Assembly (NCBI GenBank): GCA_023055505.1
Contig: JALIRH010000008.1
Span: forward strand, 7,069,775-7,133,774
Direction: 5' to 3'
Length of the DNA: 64,000 nucleotides
Origin: Callipepla californica brunnescens
Lineage: Eukaryota > Chordata > Aves > Galliformes > Odontophoridae
Within the stretch, counting starts at the first letter, position 1. The number at the start of each line of letters is the position of its first letter. Both the position numbers and the translations under genes were made by a program. Below are positions 50,801 to 62,147 of this stretch, in pieces. The notes under the pieces are model-generated. The model made no database searches. It was given only the letters and a program-made list of their open reading frames with translations, and had not been told where the DNA came from.

Positions 50801-53800
50801 ACTCCCTGCAGCTGCTGAGACATGCTATCCCAGAGCTCCAGCTCTGCACAGTACTTGCTGACAAGCCCCCTGAAATGAACACAAGGCCACTACTCCCCAT
50901 TCTGTGTGGCCACCAGCCAGGAATACACTAGCCCCACACCAATATTCTGCTTCATCTGCAGCAAGATGCAGTTCGACCAGCTCTATCCTTTAAAGGCAGG
51001 GATTAGCTGGTTTTAATCTGTTCCAGACAGCAAACAAACTGGAAACAAATATGTACATTCCTACATTAATTTTGTGAGTTTTCTTGTCTTGTCCTAAAAA
51101 TTAACTCTTCCCTCTCTCTGTTTTCCCACCAGCCTGGATCCCACACGTTTACAGCCTCACCTAAGACCTCCCACTTCCCTCACTCACCCAGTCTCTAAGC
51201 TACCAGACCTCCAGCACAGAATATCTCAACTAGAAGTCTCCAGCTAACATCCTCTCAGACACGAGAGTAACTTCTGAAGTGTTAAAATTACCACTGAAAA
51301 TAACTGTTGAAATGCTTTACTAACTACTTCTGTATTTAGGCACTTTGTATTAAACATGAAAAAAAGTTAAGATGGAAAAAGGAGAAAGAGAGAGAATGCT
51401 ACAAAATAAAAGGATGGTTCTATACCACTAGAGGTATACATAATTCTCTCTGTAAGATAACTTTTAAGTACGACCCTTATTCTCCAAAGCAGGGCTGCTA
51501 ACAGGGCTCAGAAAGCTGACGGTGACTAGGACAGCACCACTGCTCATCTTCCTTTTTTGTCTTGATAAAGTCACATGCACGTGGAATGAGTTCTTGCTTG
51601 TCCTTTGGCACACTGCTGCAAAGACTGCTGGTTGGAGGAAGAGAAGAAACTAGTGACTACCATCACAGAAAGTAACAGCCTTCACATACAGCAAAGAAAA
51701 CAGTGAGGATGACGGATATCACCAAGAGACTGCACCATATCTGCCTTTAAAGGTTTTTCACTGCAGCTCAGGCAGCAGACAGGAATGCCTCAATCCCACT
51801 CTTTGCAATCCCATATACCTCTGTGGAGGAGCTAGTGGGTGTGACAGAGCATCACTAAGCATGCAGCAGAAGGATTTAATGTTAGCCATTCAGAGATGGC
51901 ACGCAGCAAGTAGACAGCAGAAAGCAGGTATATGAAGCAGCGTGTGTAAAAGTGTCAGCAAATACCCTTTGAAAGTCCCTCCATCAAATGGTGACCTCCA
52001 TTGCCAGTCACAGAAACATAAGTAAGATCGCAGAGAGATTACAGCAGTTATGGAGAGCAGCGTTCCCAGAACAGCCCATCACTGAACGCTAGGGAGCAGC
52101 GTTTCTCCAGCAAACTGAGAACACTGATAACTGCGGGTTTCTTTTCTTTTTTTTTTCTTTCTTTCCTCCACTCCACTTGTCAATCCACTTCACCAAGAAA
52201 AATCAAGTGTCCGAACAGACTGGATCAAAGGGTGAGGCTGCGGGACAGCACAACCGCTGCTGCTCTGAGGGCAGCTGCCAGGCTGGGGAGACCTGCATCA
52301 CAATTCAGCACCGGCAGGACAGGATGATGCTGCCCAGAACAAGACTCTGACATACAACATCTGTCTCCAGAGACGTGCAGAGCAGTGTGCAGCTCTGCTT
52401 CTGGAAACACAAGTTGCCAGGGTGGCACAGCATCATCATGATAACTCCCATAACTCTGCGTTCAAGAGGACTTTGAAAGGCACAGAAAGGCACGAGACAT
52501 CCCTTATTGTCTTAATACAAAAACACCCTACCCAGATGAGGTTATTCTTACATAAGTGGTATGAGAGCCCATTGAAGTGCAATGTATGAGCACACAGATG
52601 TAAGCTACAGCCATGCACGTCTTCAACACCCCGTTGCAGAAAATACTGTGTATGTCAGCATTTAGACAAAGCTTTTGTATTGATAAAATGGGTAATACTG
52701 ATAATTTAGCACTCATCTTTGTCTTCCCCAAGTACCCAAAAGAAATATGAGATTGTACAAGTCCCAACAAGGAATATTCTTTATTTCAGAGTTCCTCTTA
52801 TCTTCTTGGTGGCAGAACTAATGAAACTCAGCTCGCATTTCTCCTGTTCCACAATACAAAGGAATGGTACAAGGAAGCAAATATAGTAATTACTGTAGAA
52901 GTTATGTAAATTAGATATGTGAGGAAACATTCACGCGAGCGTAAATACGAAGAACCACAGCTATTTGGTTTGAAATATGGAAACAGAAGATAAAAAATGA
53001 GGTACAAGGAGAGGGAAAGAGGTTTAATAAAATAAGTTGTCTCAATTATCCACTCTTGGAAACAGGGATGTTAGACATCCTCAGATTTTGCAAATTTCAA
53101 ATTTAAACTTTACATTAGCTCTACAACTACAAAATACACTATTTTCTAACAGTCTGTTGAATGCTTTATGCAAGTTCTCTTATGGCAAATGCAGATAGCA
53201 GAAAATAGCTGCTTGGTTGGGTTTTTGTTTCTTTGTAAGTGCTGTGGGTTTTCACATGAAAGCAAAAAACATGAAGCTTCTTTTGTCATTTTCTTTCTCC
53301 TCCTGCTCAGCAATTTTTTGTACTGGATAGCAGAAACTCTGAACCAGTGCATCACTAATCTGTATTTTTGTAAAGTATTATTTTCTTCATTTATGATGGC
53401 ATTTAAAACATTTCAGCTAGCGCTGATCAGAAAGAAAGAGACAGTACATAACTGTTTCCCCAAGGAATAACGAAGATTTGATTAAGTTAAAACATTCTGC
53501 AGTAAATGTCTTTTCATACTTAAAAGACTGAAACGTGTCACATTTTGATTTTATGCAATAAGGAAAAAAAAAAAAATCACATTGACCCCACCAATATATT
53601 CTGAGAGGGTGAAACAAAGATCCTTCAGTATTTCTTTTAGTAAGCACCTATTTTCTGTCATTCAGCAATGCCATTTCTCGACCAGTTACTCACAATAACT
53701 TGACAAATCTATTACATTCAGAAGGTCTCTCATTAGCTTAGAAACACAGAAGAACTTGGAAGAAGTATGCGTTTCAGTCTTAAAGGTCTTTCTCTGGAGC

Positions 53801-56800
53801 TACTGCCTCTCCAATACCTGTTTAATGCAAGATTGTGAAGCACAGCTTACCCTTCTTCAGCTTTATTGCCAGTGTCATTCTGCAATTAATGTATGAGTGG
53901 ATTCTGCATCTAAAATATTACAGGCCAGATAACTGACAGATGAAAACCCAGTCCTTTATTGCCCCATCCCAATACACAAAAACAGGATGCCATGCAAACT
54001 CCATCAAGCAATATTTGAATTCTTCTATTTCTTGACCTCCTCCTTCCTAAGAAGGTGTTGTTTTTCTGCTTTATATTACATGCAAGACCTCTGTTGGCTT
54101 GTCAGTAGAAGGTACATATTGAGAAGGCCTCATCTGAAGACAGTTGACATCAATGAATCTGTAAACTCTGACAAGACAGTATCTGCTTAACAAGGACGTT
54201 TTCTTCATGGTCAGTATGAAAGGTGCTGCTTACAGCTCCTTTTACCTGTGCACAGAAAATGCCAGGATGATGGAGCTTTCCACCTAGATTTCCCAAAGAC
54301 AAGTAAGAGAGTAGACTTTACGTTTGGCTCTGTATCCTTTCATTTGCCAGTCAAAGTCCAACGAGATTCTTTCAATATCCCCCCCTCAGCTCTCCTAAAG
54401 CTCCAGGATATCCTCAGTTCATTAGGAAGCACACCAAAGCACCCCAGCTAACAGGAGTGCTAATACCCATGGCATGAGCACCCCTCACCTTCCTAGCAGC
54501 ACTAAGGAAAGAGCAGATCAGGAAGGCAAGCACCTCACACTGGTGCTGTGCTCAGCTGCAGGATCAGCTATCCATGTGGAGCTGGAAGCAGATGTAGCCA
54601 AGAGTCAGCTTCAGAGAGACGAGATGCAGAAACAAATGACACACCCACATCACTGCAGCACCTAGCATTTCTCTGGTGCAAGTGTCCCTTGCATCCTGTG
54701 GTACTGCTCCTTAACTACACAACATGAGGTTATCAAAATCACAGAATGCTGCAGCATATTACAAGACCTTCATTAACTTCGTGCGCACCAAAGTAAAAGG
54801 ACATTGGAACTGCTACAGAATCAATGCCCAAACATTAGCTCTTTGTAACATCCGGTTCCATTTCAGCAGTCTTTAGGACTTCTGTCACTACAGATTTTTC
54901 TATAGACAGAAGATATATATGTACACAAGAGTTCAGTCTTTCTTACATCTGAAAGACACTGTGGAGATGCTACTACTTCTCTATCAACTGCAAAAATCCC
55001 AGAGATGTTTTCTTCATGCTGCATGTGCTTCACAGCATCTAAACTAAGATGGGGTCTCAACACCATGCCATAATCTCAATGTGGCTAGAAGCAGTAATCA
55101 TTGCGTTTTGTGGACTGCCTATTTTGCTCCATCAGCATCCAAAAATCTGTACAATAGAACAACAACTCAGCAGTAAAAAAGATCTCATCTTATCAGATGA
55201 AAAGGAACACAAGCCAACCAGATACCACTTATACAGAATAAGCATCAAAAGTGACAGCTGAAGCCAAGAGTCCTGGGGGAGAGAATGCTGCTTTGTCCTG
55301 TAATTAAATTCACTCTTCCTTCACCAACCTTCCTAATCCTGTTTCGAGTGGGAGTCATTTTCTGACAGGGAAAATAATACATATGGAATCCAACAAGTTC
55401 TTTCAGGCTGAGCTGAGCAGAAGGGTAGGGTGGGAAGCAAGGTTGGCTTCTCAGGGAAGCAGGAAATGAGGCATTCTTGCAGTTGAGAAGCTCAGATGTT
55501 TGACCTAGAGTAGCCTTATCCTTCACTAAAATATAGGAGAGCCTTGCAAGCATACACCCGAGGCTTCTGAAGTCCCCAAAACTCTTCAGGAGACCCCAGG
55601 TTCAGCTTTGAGACTGGACACCTTGTCTTGAGCCTCAACCTCACCATCAGATTCTTTCATGGTTTTGGAGAGTCCTTTCTCACAGTTGCCCAGGTGAGCC
55701 ACAGAATTGATAGAGTTTCCCTTCCATAAAGAATACAGACATCATATAAAAACAGATACACTGAATCCTGCACGATTCTGTAGTCAGGGAAGCACACTAG
55801 CATTTAAAATAACCCAGCTGTTGTGTAAAAACTACTGAGCTTTAAGTCAGGTTATTATACATGGATGTAGCCCAAAACTTAGGCTTAAGCTTTCTCCTCT
55901 AAGTCAGTATATGTGAAAACTTGGTCGTGGTATACCTATAGTAAACCTCATCCCTGCTGGGTAAGCACAAAACAAAAAACCCACAACAGTGGTGTGTGAG
56001 AAGCAGGTTGGACAATTCCCTGCTTTGCTCACAGTAAGCTCAACAGGGAATCCTGTTTCTGACTCCAAAAAATGCTGACCATTAGCTTTTTCCAGCCAAT
56101 CTGTCAAAGTGTAACAAGTTACACCAAAATTCTGCTGTTAGAGCACTTCATCTAGAGGTATCTTGCTGAACTGAGGACTACCAGGGGCTTTTCCTCGAGT
56201 CAAAATTATTTAATGGTTTTCTTGTGATGTCTGAGATCCTTCCACCAGATCAACAGAAGTTGAACTTTTTTCAAGACCATCTGATGAGTTGGACAATGAG
56301 GCAGAAAGATCTAATTCTGAATTCTCTTGCAGGTATTAACCATCTAACAAACAGGAAGCAAGGAGCCACCTTGTTTCCAAGCACTCACTGTTGCTTATTG
56401 AGTAACATTTGTTTAAGAGTTGTTCTTTGGCATTTTTCCAGTACAGATGACAGCTAAATAATATATAATCTGGTTTTCAGCAAGACAATTACCAAGTAAA
56501 ACTGAATGCACTGAAGCAGTAAACGACAGGTTACAACACCTAGAACAAGATGCCACACCTGAGAGAGCTAATATTACCCAAATAATTATTGTCTGTAATC
56601 ACCAGAATATGCTGAAATTATTGCTTTATTTAGTGAAAGATTAAGCCACCCGTTCTTTAAAACACATGCTAGGTACGTGTTTACTGCTCCCCTCAGCACC
56701 AAAGAAATTCCATAATCATTCCAGTAGAACATTACTGTTAACGATGCGTGAACCTCAAGCTCCAGGGCCAGATTGATCACAGAGACAAATGCTGCAGCCA

Positions 56801-57005
56801 ATTAAGATACTCAATTAAGTTACACACACTTCTCAAGAAGTAGAGAATCTGATCCACTGTCAGAGCTTACAATCAGAAGAGTGCAAAACTAGATTTTCAG
56901 AAAAAATAATGTAAGTACTCCAAATGAAAAAGTGTTTCATATTTCACACTGAAGTGATCCCTTCAATTCCTCACTCTTGGCAAAATATTGCTGAGAATCA
57001 AGGAA
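44871..57005. other. Unique AT-rich non-coding DNA, no gene recognised
   Basis: About 12 kb with no recognised repeat family apart from simple runs (near 47560, 48640, 52140-52170 and 53565). Parts such as 48560-49080 are markedly AT-rich. A 47-nt stretch at 54256-54302 lies between acceptor-like CCTGTGCACAG and donor-like CAA/GTAAGA but cannot be assigned. No exon, RNA gene or mobile element is supported. Confidence 0.4.
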
Positions 57006-57100
57006 GGACTTTGGGGGACAGAAAAATTTAACATGAGCCAGCACTGTGCTCTTGCTGACCAGAAGATCAGCAGCATCAGGGCTGCATGAAAAGGACAAGC
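57006..57100 (+). mobile_element. CR1: CR1 fragment downstream of RT, sense
   Basis: GACTTTGGGGG...AACATGAGCCAGCACTGTGC...GGGCTGCATGAAAAGG matches the CR1 ORF2 segment that lies well after the reverse-transcriptase core. Read in frame it gives MSQHCALADQKISSI (family: NMSQQCALAAQKAN-IL), then a stop. It points opposite to the larger CR1 piece directly to its right. The fragment is dead. Confidence 0.8.
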
Positions 57101-57107
57101 ATCTCAC

Positions 57108-57790
57108 TGTTATATCATTGATAAAGATATTGAAAAGCACCAGCCTCAAGACAGACCCCTGGGACATCACTCATGATCAGCCTCCACTTGGACACAGTCA
57201 TTGACAACAGATCTCTGGCTATGGCATTCCAACCAATTCGTCACCCACTAAGTAGTCCAGCCTTCAAATCCATTCTCTGATTTAGAGATAAGGGTGTGGT
57301 GGGGGACCATGTGCAAGGGTTTTGACAAGTCCAGGTAGATGACAACAGATGCCCTTCCTTTGCCAACCAGTGCTATCTCTCCACATTGGTCAGGCACAGT
57401 CTGCCCTTGCTGAAGCCACGTTGGCTGTCTCAGATCATACACACAGCTCCCATGTACCTTAACATCTATTCCAGGAGAATCCACTCCAAGATCTCCCAAA
57501 GCACAGGCTCCCTAGCCTGCAGTTCCTTGGGTTCTTCCTCCTTTCCTTGAATATGAGAATGATGTTTTCCTTTATTCCATTACCAGGGACTTCACCTGAC
57601 AGCCATGATTTTTCAAACATGACGGAGAGCAGATCAGCAACCACATCAGCCAGCTCCTTCAGAACCCTGAGACATATGTCATCTGGCCCTATAGGCTTGT
57701 ACACATTCAGCCTTGTGAAAAAGTCTCAGAATTGCTCTGCTCTTACACTGGGAGGGATTTTGCTTCCCCAGTTCCCGCTAAGACATCCAG
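57108..57790 (-). mobile_element. CR1: CR1 fragment, reverse-transcriptase region, antisense
   Basis: Roughly 680 bp of CR1 ORF2 on the minus strand, recognisable both as DNA (GACCCCTGGGACATCACTC, then ACAAGTCCAGGTAGATGACA in the usual antisense order) and as protein. Its left edge abuts an oppositely oriented CR1 piece. The right edge fades near 57790 and is approximate. The 3' UTR and terminal repeats are absent from this orientation, so the element has lost its 3' end here. Confidence 0.88.
57111..57704 (-). pseudogene. CR1 ORF2 reverse-transcriptase relic
   Basis: In CR1 the enzyme primes reverse transcription at a nicked target. On the minus strand the conserved blocks appear in order: LRVLKELADVV...FEKSWLSGEVP (57690-57590), then in another frame [14 protein letters not shown] (about 57360-57310, motif A) and GFEGWTT (57250), then SQGSVLRLVLFNIFINDI (57164-57111). 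Motif A keeps its first Asp but the usual KAFDT is degraded to KPLHM. The FADD box (motif C), which should follow immediately after FINDI, is missing at the breakpoint. Frameshifts separate the blocks. It cannot be active. Confidence 0.85.
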
Positions 57791-60700
57791 AGACATGAGA
57801 GGATGCATCATAAAACCATGTAACTATGAAAACAGAGCTGTCTGAATATACGATATGTGCCTCGTGAAAAGAGTCTAATTTCATTAAGATTCTGTAAAAT
57901 ACTGCAGAATTTTTCTGAAGTTCTGTATCTGCTATGAGAATTACTACACTGCAGCAGTAAATATATCTTAAAGCAATTAAACGCATTTGTGCAGTCTTAA
58001 AAAACAAGATATTCTATCATCTCAGCCATAAAATAAATATCTGGAATGAATGGAAAAGGGAACTGAACCAAAACCTGATCCCAACATCCAATATGTATGG
58101 AAGAGTTTTGACCCAGTTTTGTACTTCCCAGCAAACATCTTCCTCTCTAACAAGCTAGACAGCAGGTATGTGTACATTTGTAGCCTTCTGCAGACAGATA
58201 CAAACAGGCTCTACTGTCACTGCAAGCAGCTTGCATGTTATTCTTCTGGCATAAGCAGGACGTGGTGCCAACAGCAGCACACCTTGCCCGTGGGAAGCTC
58301 TCACCTCCTCAACATGAGCTCCATGAGAGCTAAGACAACTCAGCCTCTCACCCAAGAATTGCACACATAGCTGAACAGCTTAAGAGCCTGCTTACACGCT
58401 TCCTGCAGGCCTCCCTTGAAACTCCTCTGCTAAACAGCCCTGAACTCTCAGAAATCCCATCTTAAGCCCAATCTTAAACCCAAACTCATCTCTTAGCTCT
58501 TGTAAGTAGCCCTCTTCTGAGCAGGCAGAGCTGAGCTCAATGCACAGGTACACTCTGTCCCTAATCCTGCACTCAGTGCCACATGCTGCTTCACTGCAGT
58601 TTGCTGTAGCTCCCCAAGAAAGGCGTTCCAGGCACACAAACCTTTGAATTCAAAGTTGGCAAACCTGGAAATCTTACCTCTAGGTTGCAATCTTTTATTT
58701 GCAGATCTTCTATTCACTGCAAACAGGAGCAGAAGTGAAGCTCACATAACATGTTCGTTTGCTGTGTTTTTTTGGTTTTTGTTATTAACTTTTCTGCCCC
58801 TGTGGCCAACTTTCCTATTCCTTAGGTTCCATTTAATATCTTATTTCTAGCAGCACACCTTCTAGGGGTGGTTGAGCCAACACCACTGCTGTCTAAAAGA
58901 ATCACATCTTCCTCAGACTTCAGGTTAACTACCTGCTATTTACTTGGACTCAGCTGGAACAGTTTCAGAGGCTGGATGTTGCCAGAGTTGTAGCAGATAA
59001 GCATCAGTGCTTACAGTTTGTTTCAGGGTGTGTAGACTGTCGAGTGATGACTGTATCAAAAAACTTGACTGTATATGTTAATAGTTGTATGCACTGATGT
59101 ATTCTTCTGCTCTGTGTTAAATGTTTTACTGTATGCATTAATGTACGGATTAATTAAGGGAAACTTTAAATACGGGAGAATAGGTCCACATTAACCACAG
59201 TATATTTGCCTGGAAGGGAAGTTCTGATCTTTCACATGACCAAATTTCAGGATGCCAAATGGAAGCAGTTATAATCAAAGCCTTTCAGGGTTTCACGAAG
59301 GCTTCATCAAGAGCTTAACACATCTCTATATAAGCCCACAGAACTGCTAAGAGAAGTTTCAAGCTGCTAGCGAAACCAAGCACCTGGTTGAAATAATCTT
59401 TCCAGAATACAGCTCCCCATCTCACCGCAGTCTTCACAGCCCGCATCAGGACAGTAGGTGGTGCTGTCTGACGTGCTCTTCCCTACCATTTCATCCTTGC
59501 TGACATACTTCAAGACATCTCTACAATACGTACTGAGAAAAGTTAAAACTGCGACCTTGTCGTTAAACATACAATAAATGTTTCATAATTGGGAAATGCG
59601 ATGTATCTGCTGCATTTCGTGCTGCATTTCTTTGAAAACTACCTCCTAACAAAGTGTTTGTCCATTCATGATCAGAAGGCAGTTACCAAACACCTGGCAG
59701 AACCAACGTGTGTCATAACTTTGTCATGAGAAGGACATGGCCCTGCCACATAATTTAGGGAAAAGCACATACTACAAGATTTTTAAAAGCACAAAAACTA
59801 ATTCCAATTTGCAGAATGTAGTAATAAAATGACTACAGAACGTAAGATTAGCTCTTAAATCTGACAAATTGTTTGTGGAACAAAAAGCAAAAAAAGCAAG
59901 CCATATGTTGAAAGAGATCCCAGATTTTAATAATCTGACTTTCAACAAGCTAATAGCATATTCATAATTGAGTTTCATGCGTTCATGTGGTTTTTTCCTC
60001 CTGTTACTAATACAGCTCCAATATCTGGCTTGCTGGACGCTGCCTTCTGATCCCATTGCTCTCCCTTAACTGATTTGCTCAACCATCACATTCAAGCTGC
60101 TTGTCCTCCCTCTGAAGTCCTTCACAGAAAAAACCTTCTAGTGCCGTCACTCCTATTTATAATTATGTCTTCCCCTCCTCTCAAATGATCCACTAGTTAC
60201 ATTAGCTGCGTGGGTAGATGGGACACCTACATGCCTACAAGACACCTTCCTTCCTCTGGGCTACCTACAATGTCCACAGTATCGCTTCGGTCCTTCAGAA
60301 GCATTTTAAGATCTCTCCTTGGACAAAAAATCGGACAGGGCAGCCAAACTGCACCTGTTTTAAAACTGAGAATGACTATTTCTATAATACTTACACTTAA
60401 AAATGTCATGAACTCAAGACACAAACACATGGTTATATTCAAAAATTTTCTAACATCTCAGCAAACTGTTTGCATGCTTGACAACAGGCGTGCAAAAAAA
60501 GCCTTTACAGGGTTGACTGCATGGCTTAACTGTCCTCTGCACATTCCACCCTGTTTGTGCTTCCAAGGCTCTAGAACAGCTTGAGAAGTCAAAAGCAGTT
60601 GAAGTTTTAGATACAAAATTTCTTTTCATGTCAACGCTGAAAACAAAAACCCCAAGGGAAAGTCTTATGGATGCAGTGAAACAAATCAACAACATTGCAT

Positions 60701-62126
60701 GAGGAAACAAACAAACAGGAACCAAGTCTTGCACGCAACTTGTTCCAAAACACAAACAGGTTTTGTTTTCAAAATATGTATTTTTCCACAAACAAAGACT
60801 TCATACTTTACTTCCTTGCCCAAGATTACGGACATCTGTCAGCTTGCCCACCGCCACTTTCCCTCTCTCACTACTCAGAACATTTCAGTAGTAAACGTAT
60901 CTGGAATCACTAGTGTCAGAGGAAGGAAAACAACCCCACTTTTTCCACTCTATGCAGGGAAATGACAGACTCAAGGATAAGCAGAAACAGCAGGGAGGGC
61001 AGGAGGACCTTCAGTGGAAGGCACTGGGACAAGGGGACGATGGCCATGCTGCCAGCACAGCACAACTGTGGCTGCCAGCTGAGGGGCTGGAAGCAGAGCT
61101 GGGCCCCCAGCAGCACCAGCTGGGGTGCTGAAAGTAAGGCACAGTGGTCCTAGGCAACACAGCTTTAGCCTTTCTTAAAGCAGTGTTTTTCCCCTTGTTT
61201 TTCACTCTCATAAATAAAAGGAGCTATGTTCATCCACTGAGACAGGGACACATTTTTCAACTCCCAGAAGCAGCTGCAAGGAGACACAGCTGTTCTTCCC
61301 AAGGGGCTTCACAGAAGGAAGCCAGCTTTAAAATTAAGCCAATCTCCAATCTCTTCTCAGGATACACACCAAATTAGCAGGGGGAGGCCTGGCACCACCT
61401 CTCAGTTCCTACAGACCCCCCTAACAGCTCAGTAGATTTAGCATCACAAGCAGCTTCAATCAGCATTTCTTCTATAGCTGCCTGGAGAGCAGCCACCTCC
61501 AACCAACTAAACTGCAGGTGACATCTCTGCAGATAACTGTGGGAACATTGGCTGCTTCTCCCCCGCAGACATCCTGTTCTCATAGTCAGGCAGGCCACGC
61601 TCATGGTCCACAGAAATGATTGCAGCGGCACGCACCAATCCCCCAGGAACACAGTGCCAGGCGAAACTGTACCTTCTCAGCACACTGCAGGCACACAGGA
61701 TCACTGGCAGCACGGACACAGTCATACACACCACCTCACGCTCTCCTGGACAGCCAAGTCCTCCGGTGCAGCTCACTGTATGGCCTGGGAATGACCTACA
61801 GTATCAAAGCAGCACCTCTTCTTGACACCTACCACGCTTTGTCCCCAGGTTATGGATGACAAGTACACACACAGTTCCTCCTCTTTGCTTTGCTGAGACA
61901 GGAGCATGTGAAAGCTCCCACATTTGAGCAACTGCCTCATTCTGAAGCCCCCACAACACCCAGGCAGGGGCAACGTCTGTCACTGTATCACACAAAGGGC
62001 CACTGCTCTATTAAGATGCAAGTCCCAGCCATGAAACTTCCCACAGCATCCCAAAAGCTTATGCAGCCATGTCCCACAGCTTCACCCTTGTCTGTATTCT
62101 ACTTCATGATTTCTTTCCACACAGGA
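57791..62126. other. Unique non-coding DNA, no gene recognised
   Basis: A TATA-box-like TATATAAG lies at 59327-59334 in AT-rich DNA with no CpG island, and the DNA at 59040-59160 is AT-rich and repeat-free. The stretch 60958-61133 lies between a good acceptor (TTTTTCCACTCTATGCAG/G) and a good donor (AAA/GTAAGG), is GC-richer than its flanks and is mostly open in two frames, but is not recognised. No mobile element is seen. Confidence 0.4.
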
Positions 62127-62147
62127 AACAACAACAACAACAACAAC
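62127..62147 (+). repeat. (AAC)7 microsatellite
   Basis: Seven perfect AAC units followed by an A run. Likely length-polymorphic. No gene context. Confidence 0.95.

Noticed and set aside
59327..59334. TATATAAG as a core promoter
   Set aside because: It stands alone in AT-rich DNA with no CpG patch, initiator or following exon-like frame.
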